From contig NC_134084.1 in assembly GCF_000715075.1 (NCBI RefSeq), positions 101,784,411 to 101,848,410 of the forward strand: a stretch of DNA of 64,000 nt, in the 5' to 3' direction. The notes below the pieces were generated by a model. The model saw only the letters and a list, made by a program, of their open reading frames with translations, was not told the DNA's origin and made no database searches. Shown in pieces: positions 46,167-56,374 of the stretch (positions within the stretch are counted from its first letter, which is position 1; each line of letters starts with the position of its first letter). The position numbers and the translations under genes are program-made. Source of the stretch: Nicotiana tabacum. Taxonomy: Eukaryota; Streptophyta; Magnoliopsida; Solanales; Solanaceae.

Positions 46167-46877
46167 TGTTATAAAATAAAGACTGTAAAGTAAAGACAAG
46201 TATAGAGAGAAACTGTTATATTATTCGAATTCAAACTGATGTACATAATGAACTGAAATGTCTTCTATTTATAGAAGAAAGGAAGCTGTTGTGTAAGCTG
46301 CTACTATACCAGATATGGATAATCTTCTACCGAGAGCAATATTTATCCATAACGGAGTACTAAAAGGATAAGCTTATTATACTCGATATGGATAATCTTC
46401 TACCGGGGGTAATGTTTATCTATAACTGGGTACTGAAAGGATAAGCTTATTATACCCGGTATGGATAGTCTTCTATCAGGGGTAATGTTTATCCATAACT
46501 GAGTACTGAAAGGATAAGCTTATTATACCCGATATGGATAATTTTCTATCGGGGATAATTTTTATCCATAACTGGGTACTGAAAAGATAAGCTTATTATA
46601 CCCGGTATGGATAATCTTCTACCGGGAGTAATGTTTATCCATAACTGGGTACTGAAAGGATAAGCTTATTATACCCGGTATGGATAATCTTCTACTGGGT
46701 AATATTTATCCATAACCGGGTACCGAAGTGATAAGCTTCTTCAGGAAGCTTATTTCCAATAGAGTACTAAATAGATAAACATATTTACGGTGGAGTCCCA
46801 TATGGATAAGCTTCTTCAGGAAGCTTATTTACAACGGAGTACTAAATGAACATCCATAATATAATATATTTATAACA
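46167..46877 (-). repeat. 5' LTR of copia C with six-copy tandem repeat
   Basis: 711 bp. About 46310-46740 holds six copies of a 73-bp unit. Each carries GGATAAGCTTATTATACC, GGTATGGATAATCTTCTA and GTTTATCCATAAC words. On the minus strand the array lies upstream of the TATA box CTATAAATAG (46265-46274), the position of a U3 enhancer. Confidence 0.85.
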
Positions 46878-46921
46878 ATCCGTCGTTGTTGTCACAAGTT
46901 GTATATTACTCTGTTAATGTG
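46878..46921. other. Short host segment between two retroelements
   Basis: 44 bases of apparent host sequence between copia C and the gag-only Athila element. The host sequence resumes at 52496 on the far side of that element. Nothing else seen. Confidence 0.5.
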
Positions 46922-46926
46922 CAGGC

Positions 46927-48217
46927 TGATCACGCCCAACTATGCCTTATAAAAAGGACTCTGCGGACGTTGCAAATATAACCTGAATATTCTGCCCAGA
47001 GTCGAATCCACAGAGAGTTAACCTATCAATCACTATCTTTAGACCCACTAAACTTTTGAGAACCAATTTCCCCAAATATTTGAATCACAGTTGATGGTGT
47101 CATCAATAACTAAAATTGCAAGTAAATAAACAACTATAAACTAAGGATGCTGAGGTTGTAAACAATAATGAGAAAACGCTAAGGTAATAACTTCCCTTAT
47201 TGATGGAATCCCTTCTGTTTATGCTTCATACAAATTGACCAACACCTCTCTATTAATCATGAATGCTCATCTTACCGTAAATCTCTCCCGAGTAATCACA
47301 GTAATATACTCAATGCATTCTCCCAAGATACACTAGCTAGCTCTAATTAACACGGTTCACTTTAAATTGCACTCAAGGTTTCGTTATCCCTAATCCCGCC
47401 TTTAAACCCGCAGTTATAGATCCCTCTTATACTTTGGGAGTGGTGTTGTTAAACAATAACCTAAATATGCACTCTCTCCCGAGTTATGCACACTAAATAG
47501 GCACAGCTAATTGAGGATCCTGTCAATTAACTACAACGTGCACAAAGTTGAACAAATAAAGATTGAGACTAGTAATTTGTATTCACATAAACAAGAAGTT
47601 CATCCCCCAATAGGTTCCATCAAAACCTTAGACAAAGGATTTAGCTACTCATAACTATGGGTAAACAAACTAAAACAATATTCATCATAAAACTTGCAAG
47701 AAAAATCAAAGAAAAGAAGAAAGATGTTTTGGGTGATCTCTCACAATTGTGTTTCTTGCCAAAGTACTCTCTAAAATATTACATGCCTCTCTTGGGCGAA
47801 GTCTAGTGTTTAAAATAGGGTTTTGGGCTAAAATTCTCGTGTTTTGCACTTTAGTCCCTGAAGTTCTCCGCCTCCGCCGCAGTTCTGTCGCGGTCGCGGT
47901 CAAACCGCGGCCAAACATGCTCTCTGATTCTCACTTTGTCTGCAACCATCTTCTATCGCGGTCGCGGTGGAACCGCGGGAGTCCTCTTTCAGTTCTGACT
48001 TGAGCTGTTTCACGTGGTTTACTTGACGGAATTTTACGATCTGCCTCTTTTTCTCCATATTTGATCCCAAAAGTACTCCATAGCCTTCTCTGGTCATATA
48101 TAACCTACAAAGCATGAAAAACACTAATAAGAGCATTTTGTTATCACTTTTATCATCCAAACTATACAAGAAGGTGGTTATTTAGGGCCTAATTATAGTT
48201 AAATTCACCTATTATCA
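46927..48217 (-). repeat. 3' LTR of gag-only Athila element
   Basis: 1291 bp, highly similar to the right LTR. A GC-rich palindromic patch (about 47869-47980) has GCGGTCGCGGT and GGAACCGCGG words. Confidence 0.85.
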
Positions 48218-49740
48218 ACACCCCACACTTAAACCTTTACTCGTCCTCGAGCAAGTTAAACCACACTTCTAGGCCTAATCGTTCGATGCATTACCCAATT
48301 TTTTTATGCCACACCCACCATTATAAAGGAACAACCTAAGCAGTGCAACAGTCACGCCTCAGATGAAGACTCTAACACCATGACACACTCATGCTCACTC
48401 TAGTTACTCTAACAGAGGTGAAAACTCACTTTTTCTTCCTAAGTCACATGCCCTCACATCATAATTCTGAGAGAAGTTCCACACACATAAAATTCAAGCA
48501 ACAAGGAACCAAAGATAGGAAGAATTCACTCACTCTCAGCAAAGAATATTCACATGCCACATAGATACACCATAAGCTTGCCCCTAGTATAGTACTCTAC
48601 TAATCGAACTATTCAGTCAAAGATCAAGAGGTCTTTATTTGGTTGTAATGTAGGCTAAAGGACGGGTAGGATATATTTGGATATAGTGACTAACCTCCCT
48701 AAGCACTTTTACTACACTTTCTTTTATTTCAATTTCCATGCTCAGCCCACTCGTTCTTCCACATTTTAGTTCATAGGTGACCCCCACTTTTCTTTAAGTG
48801 CAACTGTTTTTTTTTTAGACTTTTATAAATCCATTGCACCATTCAAGTATTTCTTTCCTGATTCCCCTTTTTTCTACTTCCTTACCACCCCACACTTTGA
48901 CTTTTGTATGTTCTTTAGTAATTCAAGTGCTTCTAGGAGGTACAGGTTCAAACAGTCAAACTATTCAAACACAGGGATATAGGTCATTATAGGGTTATCA
49001 AATAACAGGCTTCAGGCTCAAAGGGGTTAACTATGGCAATATATACAGGTGGATTCACAATTATACAAGCTACACAAAGAAATGCCTCAATCATCTCTAA
49101 AACCAAACAGCTTCTATTTCGCTTTGCAAACACACAGGGCAAGTTCTAGGTATCACATGCAAGCACAGAATACAAGTAATATCTCACACACACTTGGCAT
49201 GTAACTCATTCCGAATCAGTTTATCAACACACTCATACGAGCATTCAAGCAAGACAGGATGTGCAAAATTAGGGCATAGATTTATGAGTCTACAAATGAG
49301 CCTAGACGTCGCACCCTCATGTTCGTTTTTGTTATTCTCAGGTGTGTACATCAAGGGTTGCATTCTAGCCTTCACCCATTTTGGTCCTAAAACTACAAAC
49401 GAAAAATCTACCTAACCCGGTTCAAGAAAAGCCCTTGGAAAAGAACCATGGTCAAAAGAAAAACCAAGGAAAAATTACTACACTACCTAAAAAAGAAAAA
49501 AGAAAAAAAAATAAAGAAACTACATGGACTACTTCCCTCAAGAGTACTGTCCAAGTGGTCCGTCCTCAGGAAGAGTCCTCTATATTTTTTTAAAATCTGA
49601 CTTTGACCCTCAAGAGACCCGTCGACAAGTGTCCGTCGTTGGGCCAAGTCAGTTACTTCTAATGTGAGTACAGTCAATTATACACAACAACACCAATAAA
49701 ATACTACAACATACACCATGTCTATATACACTACAATATA
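48218..49740 (-). other. Non-coding interior of gag-only element
   Basis: About 1.5 kb between gag and the 3' LTR with no pol domain on either strand. Small open frames show no motif. Confidence 0.6.
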
Positions 49741-51081
49741 TTACCCGAGCAAGTCTCCCACCCCACACTTAAAAATTATGGCATGTCCCCATGTCATATA
49801 AAAAATAATGAGCAGAAGGGTAAGAAGACTTCCCTGAGCCTCAATCAGAGTTGGAGACGGTGCTGGGGTCCACATGGCAAGATCTCCCCAAAGCACGGAA
49901 CTAGGACATAAACCGGCTCTCAGACCTGGCCTGCCGCTGAGACATGGCATCCATATGCTATGTCTCTGGCCTCCATAGTTTGACACATAGTTCATGTCTT
50001 CAGGGTGCTGATGATGATGATCATGTTCTGCATTCCAAGGATTACCAACTGGCTAACTAATGCAAGATGTGCACAAGCCCCCATTGGTAGTATCTACAAT
50101 GTGCACTTGCTATTTCTGCCCTGATTCCTCCACCTTTTTGGTGAGTATGCTCATTTGTGTCAAGAGGGTCGCCACATTTTCAGCCATGGAATTTGATGGG
50201 TCAAAAGGCACTGAGTGCACCACTGGAGTGATAGGTGCATTCCTCGTCGTCCACCCCGAATTCTGAGCCATTTTGTCAAGCAGACTCTGACCTTCTCTCC
50301 AAGTTTTGCTCAAAAATGCCCCACCAGCTGAGGCATCTACAATGTTCTTCATGCTATCTGACAGTCCCATGTAAAACCGTTGTCCCAACATCTGATCTGG
50401 AATACCATGGTGTGTACATATAACTAAGATTCCTTTAAACTGGCTCCATGTCTCATGCAGTGTCTCCATTCGTTTCTGTTTAAAGCTCACAATCTCATCA
50501 ATTTGTTGAGCTGTTTTGTTGGGCGGGTGGAACTTGATGTGAAATTGCTTGACTAACTCATCCCAAGTTTCTATAGAGTTTATGGGGAGTGAGTTTAGCC
50601 AGACCTGAGCAGCTCCTGTCACCGAGAATGGAAATAATAACAGCCTGATTGCTTCCAGAGTTACGTTGGGTTGCCTTTGAGTTTTGCAAATCGACAGGAA
50701 GTTCTTCAAGTGCTGCTGAGGATCTTCGGCTGGTGTCCCAAAAAATAGTCCCTTGTTTTGCAGCATGTTGTTCGTGATCTGGAACGATTCAGCTTGTATC
50801 GCGGGCACAATAATGGCAGTGGCCAGATTGTCAGTTGTGGGTTGTGCCCAGTCATATAGTGCATCCTCATGCACAGGAGGTGCCATATCTCTGATGTTTC
50901 CGTTGACGTTGTCTCCGTCACCCATGTCAATTTCGAGTTTGTGTGTTTGATGAGGTTGTTGAAGTCTTTTGTCAGCACGGTTCAATATTCGGAATGTTTT
51001 CTCGGGGTCTGAGAGTCCTTCAAGTAGTTCTCCAGTCCTCGTAGAGTTTCTAGGCATACACCAGTGCAACCACGTCAACAA
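49741..51081 (-). pseudogene. Athila-like gag of the non-autonomous element
   Basis: The open frame 51081-50110 (323 codons) has the retrotransposon gag domain: FFGTPAEDPQQHLKNFLSIC, FPFSVTGAAQVWLNSLP, WDELVKQFHIKFHPPNKT and FYMGLSDSMKNIVDASAGG. TAG at 50110-50112 and another stop near 50055 interrupt it. The same frame continues past the second to 49741 without a zinc knuckle that I can recognise. The true N-terminus is unclear. It would form particles, in which partner elements could supply enzymes. Confidence 0.75.
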
Positions 51082-51200
51082 CCGTCAAAAATTTCAATAA
51101 CAAATTTGGTGTAGAGAAAATTGACTACACTAAGAATTTTTGTATTTCTATCACTGGTAATTGATAATTCCGTTAACTCCCTGGCAACGACGCCAAAATT

Positions 51201-52490
51201 TGATCACGCCCAACTATGCCTTATAAAAAGGACCCTGCGGATGCTGCAAATATAACCTAAGTATTCTGCCCAGAGTCAAATCCACAGAGAGTTAACCTAT
51301 CAATCACTATCTTTAGACCCACTAAACTCTTGAGAACCAATTTCCCCAAACATTTGAATCACATTTGATGGTGTCTTCAATAACTAAAATTGCAAGTAAA
51401 TAAGCAGTTGTAAACTAAGGATGCTAAGGTTGTAAACAATAATGAGAAAACGCTAAGGTAATGACTTCCCCTATTGATGGAATTCCTTCTGTTTATGCTT
51501 CATACAAATTGACCAACACCTCTCTATCAATCATGAACTCTCATCTTACTGTAAATCTCTCCCGAGTAATCACAGTAATATACTCAATGCACTCTCCCGA
51601 GATACACTAGCTAGCTCTAATTAACACGGTTCACTTTAGATTGCACTCAAGGCTTCGTTATCCCTAATATCGCCTTTAAACCCGCAGTTATAGATCTTTC
51701 TTATACTTTGGGAGTGGTGTTGTTCAACAATAACCTAAATATGCACTCTCTCCCGAGTTATGCACACTAAATAGGCACAGCTAATTGAGGATCCTGTCAA
51801 TTAACTACAACATGCACAAAGTTGAACAAATAAAGATTGAGACTAGCAATTTGTATTCACATAAATAAGAAGTTCATCCCCCAATAGGTTCCATCAAAAC
51901 CTTAGACAAAGGATTTAGCTACTCATAACTATGGGTAAACAAACTAAAACAATATTCATCATAAAACTTGCAAGAAAAAACAAAGAAAAGAAGAAAGATG
52001 TTTTGGGTGATCTCTCACAATTGTGTTTCTTGCCAAAGTACTCTCTAAAACATTACATGCCTCTCTTGGGCAAAGTCTAGCATTTAAAATAGGGTTTTGG
52101 GCTAAAATCCCGTGTTTTGCACTTTAGTCCCTGAAGTTCTCCGCCTCCGCCGCGGTTCTGCCGCGGTCGCGGCCAAACATGCTCTCTGATTCTCACTTTG
52201 TCTGCAACCATCTTCTACCGCGGTTCTACCGCGGTCGCGGTGGAACCGCGGCAGTCCTCTTTCAGTTCTGACTTGAGCTGTTTCGCGTGGTTTACTTGAC
52301 GGAATTTTACGATCGGCCTCTTTTTCTCCATATTTGATCCCAAAAGTACTCCATAGCCTTCTCTGGTCATATATAACCTGCAAAACATGAAAAACACTAA
52401 TAAGAGTATTTTGTTATCACTTTTATCATCCAAACTATACAAGAAGGTGGTTATTTAGGGCCTAATTATAATTAAATTCAACTATTATCA
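51201..52490 (-). repeat. 5' LTR of gag-only Athila element
   Basis: 1290 bp. The GC-rich patch here (52140-52255) includes the inverted repeat CCGCGGTTC (52218-52226) / GAACCGCGG (52243-52251). The left arm is partly lost in the other LTR. Confidence 0.85.
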
Positions 52491-52495
52491 CAGGC

Positions 52496-52763
52496 CCTAA
52501 CCTGCCTCTTATCTCAAATTAATTTGAATTGCAACTTGATAGTTATATATATTTATTGTACACTATCAGATATAGAAATCCAATAGCATAATGGTCTTTT
52601 CCTTTTGACTTTTCCTTTTTCTCCAATTTATGGACTCACCTACACCAATAAACTCTTAAATAATCTCACAAAGAACAAGGTTTAAGTAAATTAACTTTGC
52701 TCAATATATGACAGTAAAATATCAATCCACTAATGTAAAGAAGATAAATTGAATGAAATTTTG
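52496..52763. other. Host segment between Athila-like element and chromovirus
   Basis: 268 AT-rich bases without a gene. Confidence 0.5.
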
Positions 52764-53322
52764 TGTTACAACCCATATCCACATGTGTTAGTTCATGCCA
52801 TATATTAGTTAACATAAATCCAAGAAGGAATTATCTTTGAGATGATAAGAAGTCAATCATACTGGTCATAAGTGATGCAAGAGTGTATAAGGGTGATTAA
52901 CCAGTATTAGAAGTTAAACGAATCAAGGATGTTGTAACTCATATTTTCAGGTAATTTAGCGGTGCTTAATACACTCAAGAGTTCATTTATTAAGGTATTT
53001 TAATCATATAATATTCGTATCATAAGTCTTGAAGTCAAACGAGTTATGAAACAAAAGTCGACAAAAGTTGTCGCAACTTAGGTTCATAATTTTACTTAAA
53101 CATTAGGTCAAATGTTTCTAATCTTTTCTCATAATTTACAAGGAATTACGGGGTGATATACCAACCTAATTAAAGATCTATGAGTCTAGTTTCCAACGCA
53201 TTAAACCGTTCATCGATACAATCTCGGAGTAGAGAGATATTCACATTTTCGCGAGACTGCACCAAGCACCTCTCTATGGGGCCCACTAAGGCGGTTTAAG
53301 ATATTTGGACCTATATAGGATG

Positions 53323-54038
53323 CCTCCAACTAGGGCTGTGCATTTGGATCGGATATCCGAAATCCGATTCGATCCACTCTATTTCGGATTTTCGGATTTC
53401 AAATTTCGGATTTTCGGATTGGATACGGATTGTATTTTATGAAATTTCGGATTTTCGGATTGGATTCGGATTGGTATGATTTTAATCCGATCCGATCCAA
53501 TATCCGAAATTATATGTACCTATATAAATACACACTAAAATTTTAGGGTTATGCTTATTCATTTTTCACACACCCCCTCATTCACTTAGATTTTTCCGCC
53601 TCTCTTGCACCTCTCTTCTCGTTAGTGAAGACTAAAATCTCGTCAGTGAAGACTAAAAGAGTCTCAATGACTCAAACTTCCGATTTTACTTTGATTTTAT
53701 GTCTCTTTCTTCCGCCTCTCTTCTCTTCTCTTCTGTCTTTTATGTCTATTTCATGTTCTATTCTTCAACTTTTGATTTTATTTTGATTTTTTTGTTTGTT
53801 TTGGTAGATGAAAGATGAGATAGAGACACCGAATAAACTTTAAATTGTTGAATTTTTTTGTGACAATCCGATCCGACAATCCTAAAAATTATCCGATCCA
53901 AAGTTTAAAATCCGATCCAATCCAATGTTAATTCGGATCGGATTCGGATTGCCCTTTTCAGAATCCGAAATCCGAAATCCGAATCCGAAATAGGCTAAAT
54001 CCGATCCAATCCAATCCGTGCACAGCTCTACCTCCAAC
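53323..54038. mobile_element. hAT-like MITE inside the chromovirus 5' LTR
   Basis: 700 bp (53331-54030) with ends TAGGGCTGTGCA and TGCACAGCTCTA (inverted) and the 8-bp duplication CCTCCAAC on each side (53323-53330, 54031-54038). It is packed with CGGAT / ATCCG words. The same insertion is in the 3' LTR, so it was part of the LTR before this copy was made. Confidence 0.85.
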
Positions 54039-55297
54039 CCGTTTTAAGTCATTTATTCTCATTATTTTCAGACCTTAGAACCCTAGGAACATCCTCTCAA
54101 GGTTCTCTCAAGATTCAAGACCCAAAAAAAGGGCAAACAACACAAATCAAGTGTCGGAAATTCTGTGGCGCTAGTAAGTCTCTTGTTCTTCTTGTTGTTG
54201 CTCATTTTTGTGTCGTTCTAGCTCGTGTGGGAGGTTGTTTTAAAGGGTTTATGTTCTGTAAATACTCCCGCATATTCTTAATATCAATCCTAGGTGATTT
54301 CAAGCCTTCTAAAGTGATTCTAGTGCCGAAAAACACTAATTGATCTCTAGTTTCACTTTTTTTTTTTGTGGCAGCATTGGAGGGATATTTCATGGAAATT
54401 TAAGGTCAAATTGGAGTTGTTCTTTCTGTATAAAGGTAAGGAACCTCTTACTCTATATGTATTTAAGATTATCCAAGTTGCGGCTAAGCCATTGAAGCTA
54501 GAACTTGTGAAATATATATATCGAAAGGCTTGGTAGTAATGTTATTGTTTTGTGGACTATTTTGCGTTGTTGTTGGGCTGCGTATTTTACTACTATCTTG
54601 TGGAGTTTTGGAGGAGGAAGGGTGTGGAGAAACACCATATATATGTAGGGTTATGGGCTGATAGTTATTCGTAATATTTCCAGGTTGTTTGACACGACTA
54701 CGGTGGTCGTCGTATGTATGGAGTGATTAGGCTGTGTGTGGACTATTTTGGGAGGCTCAATATGTTTATTATTGATATTGTTTGGGCTGTTTGGTGACTG
54801 TTTTGAATGGTGTGAGGTCATATATACAGGGGAGGTGTTGTCCGTTTCATCGTAAAATAGGTTGTGGTCGATACATAATAGTTATGACGCTTAAATGATA
54901 ACGATAGTATCGTTTCTCTTATTGTAGACTAAGGAGTTTTGACAATTGCATAGCTTGAGATTGGGGCAGTATATACAAGGTATGTGAGGCTATCCCTTTC
55001 CTTCTTTTGCACGACTCCGATTGTACATAATGTAATGAACGAGCTTCCAAGATACTCTACTCTTAGAAGCTAGCAGTACTTACATTGTTTTCCCTCTTAT
55101 GGAACGATTGATGTTAGTGTTGCTTCTCTTATTCTTATGTTATCAATGTTATTGGTACTTCCTGATTCTTATAAGGTTCATAGTGAAGAGTTAGTCCTAA
55201 TAACGTGTACAGAGGATACCGACCTTACGTCACTCCGAAAGGTTTAGAATGTGATTCCATGAGTCGAGCATGCATTATATATATGTATCTATTTTAC

Positions 55298-55455
55298 TCT
55301 ACCGAGCCAAACTATAGTTGGCCGGGTACGGCACCTATTGTGCAACCACTGATCAGTTGGGTTTTACCGAGCTCCACGTGGCCGGGTACGATTCTACCGA
55401 GCCTTATGATGGTCGGGTACGTTTTTTTACCGAGCCTATTATGGCCGGGTACGAT
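55298..55455 (+). repeat. Four ACCGAGCC / GGCCGGGTACG units
   Basis: TACCGAGCC-type and GGCCGGGTA-type words alternate four times (starts near 55298, 55366, 55396 and 55429 for the first; 55320, 55380, 55412 and 55443 for the second). Each pair can fold as an imperfect hairpin with two mismatches. One copy reads GGTCGGGTACG. Confidence 0.7.
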
Positions 55456-56174
55456 ATGATGATTATGATGCCCACAGAGGCGAATGCTTTAAAGGTTTAT
55501 GTATTTATACATATGTATCATGCATTTTATGTAAGTAGCCCTCAGAGGTACTAAAATGTTACAGATTGTATATTCTTTATCCTTGCTTACATTACTGATC
55601 GTATTTATGGTTCCTTGCCTTACATACTCAGTACTTTATTCGTACTGACGTCCTTTTATTTGTGGACGCTGCATGTCGTGCTACAGGTCCTGATAGACAG
55701 GCAGGTGCAGCTCCCCCACCACAGTAGACTGTCCAGTTCAGCGGTGATTGGCGAGATCCCTTCTCCGGACTTGCCTTGGTCTTGGTATGCAATTTTTGTT
55801 ATAGACATTATGGGTATGTCGGGGCCCTGTTCTGGCTATGTTGCAGCACTTATGTTCTTTTAGAGGCTCATAGACAGGTGTCGGCTCATGTATAGTTTGG
55901 TATGCCTTGTCGGCTAGTTTTTGTTGTATAGTCTTTCATAGTAGCGTGGTAGCTCATACCTTATATGTAGTTTCTTGATTATCTGGTCATCCCCTGCTAT
56001 GTATGTTCATGCCGTCATATTTTATTGCTGGTTGTCCATGATCTAGGTCTACCATTTATATTGATCTCTTCATCCCTAAAAGATAATAATGAAGGTTAGA
56101 TGAAATGTACGTTGGTGCTCGGCAAGTGTGGTTGGGTGCTAGTCATGGCCCTTCAGTTTGGGTCGTGACAAACT

Positions 56175-56186
56175 TGGTATCAGAGC
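56175..56186 (+). other. Primer binding site of chromovirus
   Basis: TGGTATCAGAGC, four bases past the LTR end, complementary to the 3' end of initiator tRNA-Met as in most Ty3/gypsy chromoviruses. Confidence 0.85.
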
Positions 56187-56374
56187 AAGTCTGTCCTAGG
56201 GGTTGTCTATGAGCCGTGTCTAGTAGAGTCTTGATTATAGATGTGTAGCGCGCCACATTTATAATCAGGAGGCTACATGACATCTAGGGTTGTTACCTTC
56301 TTCCTGAATCTAGATCGTGCGTAGAGTTGCGTCGTAAGTGTTCGTCTCTAATATTCACCTTGTTTTTTTCAGTG

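Larger units (their letters stand above)
40538..46877 (-). mobile_element. Ty1/copia element C with extra leader copy
   Basis: A relative of element B on the minus strand. Its LTRs are at 40589-41228 (3') and 46167-46877 (5'), both TGTTATAAAATAAAGAC... to ...ATATTTATAACA. Outside the 3' LTR, 40538-40588 is a near-identical copy (one mismatch noted) of the 51-bp leader/primer region just inside the 5' LTR (46116-46166). There is therefore no matching target duplication (TAACG or TCCAA on the left, ATCCG on the right). Order inside: gag, spacer, protease, integrase, RT, RNase H. At least four frameshifts or stops make it inactive. It sits about 290 bp upstream of the actin leader, in the same sense. 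Confidence 0.85.
46922..52495 (-). mobile_element. Non-autonomous, gag-only Athila-like element
   Basis: LTRs 46927-48217 and 51201-52490 (about 1.29 kb each, TGATAATAG...GTGATCA on the minus strand) are flanked by CAGGC at 46922-46926 and 52491-52495. The primer site TGGCGTCGTTGCCAGG (complement of about 51181-51196) follows the 5' LTR and looks like the tRNA-Asp type used by Athila. A polypurine tract AGTGTGGGGTGT precedes the 3' LTR. The 2983-bp interior has a gag but no protease, RT or integrase. The element therefore moved with help in trans, or lost pol before insertion; LTR ends and duplication show it inserted in this form. Confidence 0.9.
52764..56170 (+). repeat. 5' LTR of chromovirus, 3.4 kb
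   Basis: Starts TGTTACAACCC and ends GGGTCGTGACA. It carries a 700-bp hAT-like MITE (53331-54030) and a cluster of four ACCGAGCC...GGCCGGGTACG units (55298-55453), both annotated separately. The rest has no coding sequence. Confidence 0.9.

Noticed and set aside
55205..55863. Two or three open frames at 55205-55863 as genes
   Set aside because: Inside the chromovirus LTR; the first is made from the ACCGAG/GGCCGGG repeats.
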